Below, one piece after another: positions 1 through 4,776 of a stretch of DNA of 8,604 bases. A program made the position numbers and the translations under genes. The stretch lies in contig CAYYJO010000074.1 in NCBI GenBank assembly GCA_964472265.1, positions 1 to 8,604 of the forward strand, written 5' to 3'. Each line of letters starts with the position of its first letter. The stretch's first letter is position 1. The notes under the pieces are model-generated. The model searched no databases, was not told where the DNA came from, and saw only the letters and a program-made list of their open reading frames with translations. The DNA is from JAGNLA01 sp964472265 (GTDB taxonomy: Bacteria; Caldisericota; Caldisericia; JAAYUI01).

Positions 1-239
1 CCTGGACCTGGCATCTCATAGTCTGTGGTTCCCCATGCTGTGCCCACGCCGTTGAAGTAGCGTGTCTTGTCTTCAACCAACTGGTTGCCGTTCCATCTGG
101 CACCAATTGGAGCCCAGCGGTTTGCGACGAAAATAGCATTAACTGATGCAGCTTTCACATCCTGAGGCTTCAGGGTGGTTCCGCTGACGACAGTCAATAC
201 CATGAGAATCGCGATCGCAAAGCTCATTACTTTTCTCAT
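1..239 (-). CDS. Secreted protein, N-terminal part (runs off left edge)
   Basis: Only the first 79 codons are visible, so the family cannot be named. The start ATG at 239-237 follows a good ribosome binding site (AAAGGAGA, 254-247, 8 nt from GGAG to the start). The N-terminus is a classical Sec signal peptide: MRK, a hydrophobic stretch at about residues 4-20 (VMSFAIAILMVLTVVSG), then a polar stretch with a plausible cleavage site near VKA-AS at about 29-31. No lipobox cysteine is seen. The visible mature part is rich in Trp, Gly, Asn and aromatic residues (for example ANRWAPIGARWNGNQ), as in extracellular beta-rich proteins. A loose compositional likeness to the start of the large surface protein at the right of the window is noted but not claimed as homology. 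It lies downstream of a sigma54-type promoter and a leader with alternative hairpins, so expression is probably conditional. The coding call is well supported; the function is unknown. Confidence 0.85.
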   Translation of the reverse strand, partial: MRKVMSFAIAILMVLTVVSGTTLKPQDVKAASVNAIFVANRWAPIGARWNGNQLVEDKTRYFNGVGTAWGTTDYEMPGP

Positions 240-326
240 AACACTGTCTCCTTTCGCATCCTGGCGGTAAAGCCGGACAACAAAAACCAATTGCAATGCT
301 GTAATTACAAAATCTATTTTTCCAAC

Positions 327-373
327 AAAAATCAAAGTGAGCCAATAGACTCACTTTGCGGGAGTCTTTGGCC
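327..373 (-). promoter_or_regulatory. Leader attenuator: competing antiterminator and terminator hairpins
   Basis: On the minus strand two strong, mutually exclusive hairpins overlap. The first pairs GGCCAAAGACTC (373-362) with GAGTCT-A-TTGGCT (352-340): 12 pairs, one bulged A at 346, one G-U pair, loop 361-353. The second pairs CAAAGTGAGTC (358-348) with GGCTCACTTTG (343-333): 11 pairs including one G-U, loop TATT. It is followed by A and TTTTT (331-327), as in an intrinsic terminator. Bases 352-348 and 343-340 are used by both, so only one can form. This is the architecture of a transcription attenuator in the 5' leader of the secreted-protein gene. No known riboswitch was recognised. The simpler reading is a terminator for the Fis-like gene 186 bp upstream, with the alternative fold being chance. 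Confidence 0.6.
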
Positions 374-389
374 TTCCGGTTTATATATA

Positions 390-405
390 TGCAAATCGCA
401 TGCCA
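390..405 (-). promoter_or_regulatory. Sigma54-type -24/-12 promoter
   Basis: The minus strand reads TGGCATGCGATTTGCA. This fits the sigma54 consensus TGGCACG-N4-TTGCW at every fixed position except one (T for C in the -24 element), with the required GG-N10-GC spacing. The GC of the -12 element is at 392-391, so transcription would start near 379, six bases before the leader hairpin. The downstream gene is the secreted protein at 239. Sigma54 promoters need an AAA+ activator bound upstream; none is encoded in the window. No good -35/-10 pair was found here, although an AT-rich TATATATA run lies at 389-382. Confidence 0.65.
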
Positions 406-460
406 CAGATGAAAAGCTATTGCTCAATTACATTTGTTTTCAAACACCTCAAAAGTTAAG

Positions 461-474
461 AGCGCCATCTGTCA
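461..474 (-). promoter_or_regulatory. 14-bp motif, copy 1 (candidate upstream activator site)
   Basis: TGACAGATGGCGCT on the minus strand. It matches copy 2 at 868-881 in 13 of 14 bases. It lies about 82-95 bp upstream of the predicted sigma54 start, the usual distance for an enhancer-type activator site. A partial inverted match, ACAGATGA on the plus strand, lies at about 405-412, just upstream of the -24 element. The binding protein is not known; the nearby Fis-like protein is the obvious candidate by inference. Confidence 0.4.
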
Positions 475-543
475 TGTAGAAAATGCATCCTGTTGGGCAG
501 TTCATACATAATGTGTTCATTCTTATCACATGTACCTATTATG

Positions 544-837
544 CTAGTCATGAATGTTTACAACATTCTCAATTTCATGCTTCTTTATCATGGCATAGAG
601 AGTCTTCCTTGTCACCCCCAAAGCCTTTGCAGCATAGGAAATCTTGCCTCCAGAGCGTGCAATTGCCCTAATCAGGGTCTTTCGCACGACTTCCTTCAGG
701 TTCATCGATTCGCTTGAAAGCTCGTATGCGACAGAGAAAAGAACCACCTCCGACGGTTCAACGCCGACAGCATCAGCAATATCTGCCTGTACCATCTCCC
801 TGGTTTTCTCCTTGAGACTCTCAGCAGTGATGTTCAT
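544..837 (-). CDS. Small Fis/NtrC-type helix-turn-helix DNA-binding protein
   Basis: This 97-residue protein probably binds DNA as a dimer. Residues about 45-89 resemble the C-terminal Fis-type domain of NtrC-family activators: a leading helix (NLKEVVRKTLIRAIARSGG) and a helix-turn-helix with the familiar pattern ISYAAKALGVTRKTLYAMIKK. Residues 1-40 are not recognised. There is no AAA+ domain, Walker motif or GAFTGA loop, so it cannot by itself activate sigma54 polymerase. It may act as a repressor, co-regulator or nucoid-type protein. The start ATG at 837-835 follows GAGGTG (847-842). It lies upstream of, and on the same strand as, the secreted-protein gene with its sigma54 promoter, and is divergent from the SPFH operon. 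A motif shared by its own promoter and that sigma54 control region suggests autoregulation and a link between the two genes (inference). The fold call is firm; the role is not. Confidence 0.85.
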   Translation of the reverse strand: MNITAESLKEKTREMVQADIADAVGVEPSEVVLFSVAYELSSESMNLKEVVRKTLIRAIARSGGKISYAAKALGVTRKTLYAMIKKHEIENVVNIHD

Positions 838-854
838 TTTTCACCTCACTACAT

Positions 855-882
855 TTATTATATATATAGCGTCATCTGTCAA
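855..882 (-). promoter_or_regulatory. Possible sigma70-type promoter of the Fis-like gene
   Basis: A perfect -35 TTGACA lies at 882-877 on the minus strand, followed by an AT-rich run. The best -10 word, TATAAT (862-857), is only 14 bp away, shorter than usual; TAATAA (860-855) gives a 16-bp spacer but a poorer match. The -35 overlaps the shared 14-bp motif, so a protein bound there would block polymerase. Confidence 0.4.
868..881 (-). promoter_or_regulatory. 14-bp motif, copy 2 (candidate operator)
   Basis: TGACAGATGACGCT on the minus strand, 13 of 14 bases the same as copy 1 at 461-474 and in the same orientation. It covers most of the candidate -35 of the Fis-like gene, which suggests repression of that gene, perhaps by its own product. 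Part of the likeness could reflect -35 sequence rather than an operator. Confidence 0.4.
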
Positions 883-921
883 GCGAGTGAGCAAATTATT
901 TACATACCAAATTTTCCCATG

Positions 922-949
922 TTGAAAAAATGTGCGTCTAGATTATATT
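922..949 (+). promoter_or_regulatory. Sigma70-type promoter of the SPFH-ABC-flavoprotein operon
   Basis: TTGAAA (922-927) and TATATT (944-949) are separated by 16 bp; each hexamer is one base from consensus. This predicts a start near 956 and a leader of about 70 bases before the ATG at 1029. It is divergent from the Fis-like gene and sits about 40 bp from copy 2 of the 14-bp motif. Confidence 0.55.
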
Positions 950-1028
950 ATCACCATAAGCTCCTGTGCAAAAGAAAACCACAAAACCAAAAGAGACGGT
1001 CAGTGTCAAACTATAAGGAGGTTTGAAT

Positions 1029-1853
1029 ATGGAAAGAGTAGTTTATGATGGAAAACCAAAATGGCATATCGGCGTGTGGATTGCCATTGCAGTGCTCGCA
1101 CTCATCGTGATTTTCAACAGCTTCACAACCATTGAGGCTGGAACTGTTGGCGTCGTCTACAGGTTCGGCGCAATCACCGGCTATGTCCCTGAAGGGCTTC
1201 ATTTCATCGTCCCGTTCGTCGACAGCATCAGGCCAATCAGCATTCAGAAGCAGAAGATTCAATTTGATGCAGCATCATTTACAATGTCTGCACAGGAAGT
1301 GACACTCACAATCGCCGTAAATTTCAGGATTCTTCCAAGCTCAGCCCCATACATCATGGGCAACATCGGCAACATCTCGGATGTTGAAGAAAAGGTGCTT
1401 GGACCAAAAATCAACGACATCGTCAAATCAATCGTTTCACAGTACCCGACAGACAAAATCCACCTGAACCGCGAAAAGATCAAGCTGGAGGCCACAACCA
1501 AGCTAAATGCTGCCGTCCAGTACGACGACGAGGAAAAGAAAGTTCCAACCGGCATCGTCATAGAGGATGTAAACCTGGTCAACATCCTGTTCTCTGAGCA
1601 GTATACTCAGGCCATAGAAGCAAAGCAGGTTGCAGAGCAGAAGGTTCAGGAAACAGAGTTCAACAGACAGAAGGCGCTCAAGGACAAGGAAATCGCCCAG
1701 ATTCAGGGTGAGGCAGAAAAAATCAAGCAGCAGTCAATCGGAGCCTCACTCAATCCGCTTATCATCCAGAACAAGTGGATTGAAAAGTGGGATGGCAAGG
1801 TGCCAACCGTTGTCGGAAGCGAGAGCCTTATCATCGACCCATTCAAAAAATAA
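1029..1853 (+). CDS. SPFH/prohibitin-family membrane protein
   Basis: This is a 274-residue membrane-anchored scaffold of the SPFH (stomatin, prohibitin, flotillin, HflK/C) group. Such proteins form large ring-like or raft-like assemblies that organise membrane proteins and proteases. A single membrane segment lies at about residues 14-31. The SPFH domain follows from about 34, opening with IEAGTVGVVYRFGAI and PEGLHFIVPFVDSI. Residues about 190-240 form a charged coiled coil (EAKQVAEQKVQETEFNRQKA), followed by the prohibitin-like ending LIIQNKWIEKWDGKVP. ATG at 1029 is chosen over a TTG at 1023 because AAGGAGG (1015-1021) is 7 nt from the ATG and only 1 nt from the TTG. It is the first gene of the operon; the ABC ATPase starts 8 bases after its stop, with its ribosome binding site overlapping the stop codon. 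The family call is firm; the partner proteins are unknown. Confidence 0.93.
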   Translation: MERVVYDGKPKWHIGVWIAIAVLALIVIFNSFTTIEAGTVGVVYRFGAITGYVPEGLHFIVPFVDSIRPISIQKQKIQFDAASFTMSAQEVTLTIAVNFRILPSSAPYIMGNIGNISDVEEKVLGPKINDIVKSIVSQYPTDKIHLNREKIKLEATTKLNAAVQYDDEEKKVPTGIVIEDVNLVNILFSEQYTQAIEAKQVAEQKVQETEFNRQKALKDKEIAQIQGEAEKIKQQSIGASLNPLIIQNKWIEKWDGKVPTVVGSESLIIDPFKK

Positions 1854-1861
1854 GGAGTAAT

Positions 1862-2791
1862 ATGGAATTTGCAATAACTGCCGAGGGTGTGAAACGCAAC
1901 TACGGCAGGTTTGAGGCGCTCAAAAACGTCAGCTTCAGGGTTCCAAAGGGTTCAATCTTTGGTTTCCTTGGGCCAAACGGCGCCGGCAAAACAACAACAC
2001 TTTATACATTACTCGGTCTTCTCCCCCAGAAGGAAGGATCAATCGAAGTTCTTGGCATGAATCCTGTCAGGGAAGGCGACGCAATGAGGGCAAGAGTTGG
2101 CTGCCTCCTTGAAGAGCCAGGTTTGTACGAAACCCTTTCAGTAAAGGCCAATCTTGAGTTCTTCGGCAGGGCGCAGCTGATGGATGAGAAGCTCATGCAC
2201 TCCAGAATCGTTGAGCTGCTTGAGTATTTCGAGCTGTCAGATTTTGCCAGAACGAGGGCAGCCAGACTTAGCAAGGGTATGAAGCAAAAATGCGCCCTTG
2301 CAAGAGCCATGCTTGCCAATCCTGAGATCCTGTTCCTCGATGAACCGACGGCCAACCTCGATCCAGAGGCATCGGTTGCATTCAGGGACCTGGTTTTGCA
2401 GCTTGCCAGGCAGCACAACATAACCGTTTTCCTCAACACCCACAGGCTTGATGAAGCACAGAGAATCTGCGACCACATAGCCATCATCAAGGGCGGTGTT
2501 GTCCAGATGTCTGGCTCAGTTGCCACCCTGCTTTCCGGTAATGGCTTCATAACCGTCAGGGTGAAGGCGGAAGGCATTCCTGAGGGGATTTCTGAAAAAC
2601 TCGCCGGTTTCACGCTAGAAACATCGGTTGAAGGTGAAAACCTCACTGTGAAGCTCTCCAAAAATGAACAGATTCCAGAGCTTGTGACAAAACTCGTCCA
2701 GCTTGGACTCAAAATCTTTGAGGTGAAACCTGACAAGCTTTCGCTTGAAGAGCTGTTCATGGAGGTTATGGAGGGTGAACATGTGGCGTGA
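1862..2791 (+). CDS. ABC-2 type exporter, ATP-binding subunit
   Basis: This 309-residue cytoplasmic ATPase powers export through the permease encoded next. Walker A is GPNGAGKTT at residues 37-45. The signature is LSKGMKQK (136-143), in the variant form usual for the DrrA/CcmA/NatA-like group. Walker B is ILFLDEPT (156-163) with catalytic E161, the D-loop is NLDP (165-168), and the switch histidine is H194 in LNTHRLDEA. The Q-loop region reads LLEEPGLYE, with Glu where other ABC families have Gln, as is common in this subfamily. Residues about 226-309 form the extra C-terminal domain seen in ABC-2 exporters. The start at 1862 has AAGGAG (1852-1857) with a short spacer; an upstream in-frame start at 1787 would lie inside the SPFH gene and lacks family support. 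The gene overlaps the permease by 11 bp, indicating translational coupling. The substrate (drug, lipid, sodium, peptide) cannot be inferred. Confidence 0.95.
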   Translation: MEFAITAEGVKRNYGRFEALKNVSFRVPKGSIFGFLGPNGAGKTTTLYTLLGLLPQKEGSIEVLGMNPVREGDAMRARVGCLLEEPGLYETLSVKANLEFFGRAQLMDEKLMHSRIVELLEYFELSDFARTRAARLSKGMKQKCALARAMLANPEILFLDEPTANLDPEASVAFRDLVLQLARQHNITVFLNTHRLDEAQRICDHIAIIKGGVVQMSGSVATLLSGNGFITVRVKAEGIPEGISEKLAGFTLETSVEGENLTVKLSKNEQIPELVTKLVQLGLKIFEVKPDKLSLEELFMEVMEGEHVA

Positions 2792-3503
2792 CATGAAACT
2801 CGTCGCCATGAAGGAATTCTGGCAGTCACTGACAAACAAGGAGATTGCAATTGGCATGGCCATCCTACCGTTCTATCTTGGCATCATCATGCCTCTCTCC
2901 TTCAGCTCGATCCCGATTCCAGGATTCATTGAAGGAACGCTTCCGTTGATCCTCATCCTGCTCCTGTCATTCATGGGATCAATGGGGTCGTCAATCTTCG
3001 TTGTCTACGCCTTTGCCGGCGAACGGGAAGCAAACACACTTCCAACACTTCTTTCAACCAGACTTTCAGATTCAGCACTCGTCTTTGGAAAGATGCTGTT
3101 CTCGTTTGTAACAGCCATGATTCTAAACGCCCTGACGTTCATCACGTTTATGACAACACTTTCAATCAGCCTTGGAAGCATCACAAAGGCGATAAGTCCA
3201 GTCCTAAACCCAACGTTTGCCGTTGGAGTTGTTTTCGTGCCGATGCTGTTTTCCCTGTTCTCGATTGCAGTCGGAATGCTCATTTCCACAAAGATTCTCA
3301 ACACAAAGGCAGCTTCAGGCGTAAGCGTTCTTCCTGAAATTCCAATCATCGGAGCGTTCGGATTTTTGCTGATCGCCAATCCATTCAGGCTGTCAACGCT
3401 TCAAAACATCCTCGTGGTTTGCGCCATCCTCGTAGCACTCACGTCCGTTTTCATGGTCATTACCCTAGGACTGTTCAAGCGCGAAAGGATGATCATCAGA
3501 TGA
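2781..3503 (+). CDS. ABC-2 type exporter, permease subunit
   Basis: This 240-residue integral membrane protein is the partner of the preceding ATPase. About six hydrophobic segments are visible at residues 21-41, 53-76, 104-129, 146-168, 185-200 and 208-231. The loop after the second carries AGEREANTLPTLLSTRLS (79-96), matching the conserved cytoplasmic coupling helix of ABC-2 permeases (the GE-RE-x-x-TL pattern). The N-terminal amphipathic stretch before the first segment (RDMKLVAMKEFWQSL) is also typical. The ATG at 2781 is preferred because GGAGG (2770-2774) is 6 nt upstream; an in-frame ATG at 2745 lies deep inside the ATPase gene. The stop TGA overlaps the next gene's ATG (ATGA at 3500-3503). 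With one ATPase and one half-size permease, the working transporter is probably a dimer of each. Confidence 0.92.
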   Translation: MWRDMKLVAMKEFWQSLTNKEIAIGMAILPFYLGIIMPLSFSSIPIPGFIEGTLPLILILLLSFMGSMGSSIFVVYAFAGEREANTLPTLLSTRLSDSALVFGKMLFSFVTAMILNALTFITFMTTLSISLGSITKAISPVLNPTFAVGVVFVPMLFSLFSIAVGMLISTKILNTKAASGVSVLPEIPIIGAFGFLLIANPFRLSTLQNILVVCAILVALTSVFMVITLGLFKRERMIIR

Positions 3504-4534
3504 TCGATACTCCCATAAAGGTTGGCAGGCTCGTGCTTGCCAACCGGATTGGAGTTCCACCGATTGTCGGGCAGATGGCAAATGAGGATGGTTCAGTCTC
3601 TCAGGCAACGCTTGAGCACTACACAAAGCTTGCAACGTCCGGCGCATCATGTGTTACTGTGGAAGCGTCTTACATCCACAAAACAGGCCAGATTCTTCCA
3701 AGAGAGCTATCAATCGAGGATGACTCGAAAATTGAAGGTCTTTCGATACTGGCCAAAACGATAAAGTCGCAAGGCGTTCCAGCATTCATCCAGCTTGTTC
3801 ACGCAGGCAGGATGGGCTGCAACCCGGGATTGATCGCCCCATCTCCAGTCCCTTACGAAAACCGCACCACTCCAAAAGAGATGAAAGAAAGCGATATCGA
3901 AATCCTCAAGGATTGGTACAAGCTTGCAATCGGTCGTGCAGTTGATGCCGGTTTTGATGGCGTTGAAATCCACTGTGCCCACGGCTACATCCTAAGCCAG
4001 TTCCTGTCGCCCATCTCAAACCGGAGAACTGACAGATGGGGTGGCACACTTCCCAACCGCTCAAAACTGCTTATTGATGTTGTAAAAATAGCAAGAGATA
4101 TTGTCAAAGAGAAAGTTTTATCGGTTCGGTTCGGAGCATGTGACTGCTACGCCGGCGGATTGAAGCTCACCGATTCTGTAGAAATCGCAAAAAAATTTGA
4201 GCAAGAAGGCGTCGATCTGATAAGTGTTTCAATAGGCATCACCCCATCAACTTTCGGCGGGAGCAGAACAAAGGTCACAATGGGTTTTGTTCCGCTTTCT
4301 GCGGCAATCACAAAGGTCGTAAACATTCCGGTTGCTGTAGCCGGAAAGATCACAAAACCTGAACAAGCCAGAAGCATTATCGAATCAGGCAAGGCAGACA
4401 TGGTGCTTGTTTGCAGGAGCTTGCTGGCCGACCCCCACTGGCCAGCCAAGGTGCTTGTCAAAGACACGGCCCCAATAACCCCATGCAAATCGTGCAAGGT
4501 TTGTGTTCACTTTTCATCAGGCTGTCCTAAATAA
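3500..4534 (+). CDS. Old Yellow Enzyme-family NADH:flavin oxidoreductase with C-terminal Cys cluster
   Basis: This 344-residue FMN-binding TIM barrel probably reduces an activated C=C bond (enone or enoyl type). Visible hallmarks are VLANRIGVPPIV near the start, QLVHAGR (98-104), the substrate-binding pair H158-x-x-H161 followed by G-Y163, the family block QFLSPISNRRTDRWGG (167-182), and a C-terminal phosphate-binding stretch (VAVAGKI at 278-284, LVCRSLLADP at 303-312). It ends in C329-x2-C332-x2-C335-x6-C342, placed where larger relatives (2,4-dienoyl-CoA and enoate reductases) carry a [4Fe-4S] cluster motif, although their spacing is C-x2-C-x3-C-x11/12-C. It lacks their C-terminal FAD/NAD(P)H domain, so electrons must come directly from NAD(P)H or from another protein. 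The Cys found near the flavin in YqjM-type enzymes is Val here. The start at 3500 overlaps the permease stop; AAAGGA (3484-3489) is 10 nt upstream. It is the last gene of the operon. The exact substrate is unknown. Confidence 0.9.
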   Translation: MIDTPIKVGRLVLANRIGVPPIVGQMANEDGSVSQATLEHYTKLATSGASCVTVEASYIHKTGQILPRELSIEDDSKIEGLSILAKTIKSQGVPAFIQLVHAGRMGCNPGLIAPSPVPYENRTTPKEMKESDIEILKDWYKLAIGRAVDAGFDGVEIHCAHGYILSQFLSPISNRRTDRWGGTLPNRSKLLIDVVKIARDIVKEKVLSVRFGACDCYAGGLKLTDSVEIAKKFEQEGVDLISVSIGITPSTFGGSRTKVTMGFVPLSAAITKVVNIPVAVAGKITKPEQARSIIESGKADMVLVCRSLLADPHWPAKVLVKDTAPITPCKSCKVCVHFSSGCPK

Positions 4535-4552
4535 GATACTCCCAAAAACACT

Positions 4553-4584
4553 AAAGCCCTGCAATTAAGCAGGGCTTTTTATTT
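4553..4584 (+). terminator. Intrinsic terminator of the plus-strand operon
   Basis: A perfect 10-bp stem, AAAGCCCTGC (4553-4562) with GCAGGGCTTT (4569-4578), has loop AATTAA and is followed by TTATTT. It sits 18 bp after the flavoprotein stop codon. On the other strand the stem is not followed by a T run, so it acts mainly on plus-strand transcripts. Confidence 0.9.
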
Positions 4585-4666
4585 ATCGCCAGTCATTATT
4601 CGTTAGTCATTACCGCACACCCATCATTTAAAACGAAATTCTTTCAAGCTTTCTTTGAAAGCCAGA

Positions 4667-4678
4667 GTTCTTAAGAAC
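4667..4678. repeat. 12-bp perfect palindrome between convergent terminators
   Basis: GTTCTTAAGAAC is a perfect inverted repeat in the 136-base spacer between the two terminators. Just before it, CTTTCAA (4641-4647) can pair with TTGAAAG (4655-4661). A short direct repeat, AGTCATTA, occurs at 4591-4598 and 4605-4612. No gene or T-tailed hairpin is seen in the spacer. The palindrome could bind a protein, but nothing in the context demands it. Confidence 0.35.
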
Positions 4679-4720
4679 AACATTGGTTTGCCATTCTAGC
4701 CCTTATCGAAGTTGCAGCCT

Positions 4721-4756
4721 AAAAAGAAAAAGCCCCCTTATCAAAAGGGGGCTTTT
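4721..4756 (-). terminator. Intrinsic terminator of the large surface-protein gene
   Basis: On the minus strand AAAAGCCCCCTT (4756-4745) pairs with AAGGGGGCTTTT (4739-4728) around a 5-base loop. T runs broken by one C follow (to 4721). It begins 20 bp after the stop codon of the surface-protein gene and faces the operon terminator, so the two convergent units are cleanly separated. Confidence 0.92.
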
Positions 4757-4776
4757 GTGATGATTGAGTTACTTGA

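Noticed and set aside
262..382. Faint likeness to a cyclic-di-GMP-I riboswitch (CGCAAAG, and CCGGCTTTACCG later in the leader)
   Set aside because: The conserved GGCAAA segment, the tetraloop hairpin and the order and spacing of the family's elements are missing, and the sigma54 start leaves no room for the 5' part. The hairpin pair explains the sequence better.
139..479. Open frames at 139-354 (minus) and 291-479 (plus)
   Set aside because: The first overlaps the signal-peptide gene out of frame; neither has a ribosome binding site or protein-like composition, and both cover the promoter and leader structures.
890..914. Second sigma54-like promoter (TTGGTATG ... TTTGC) upstream of the Fis-like gene
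   Set aside because: The GG-to-GC spacing is 14 bases instead of the strictly required 10.
1023..1028. TTG start codon for the SPFH gene, two codons upstream of the ATG
   Set aside because: It is only one base from the Shine-Dalgarno AAGGAGG; the ATG at 1029 has correct spacing.
4030..4039. TGACAGATGG, a further match to the shared 14-bp motif
   Set aside because: It lies within the conserved R-T-D-R-W-G-G coding block of the flavoprotein, matches only ten bases and has no promoter context.
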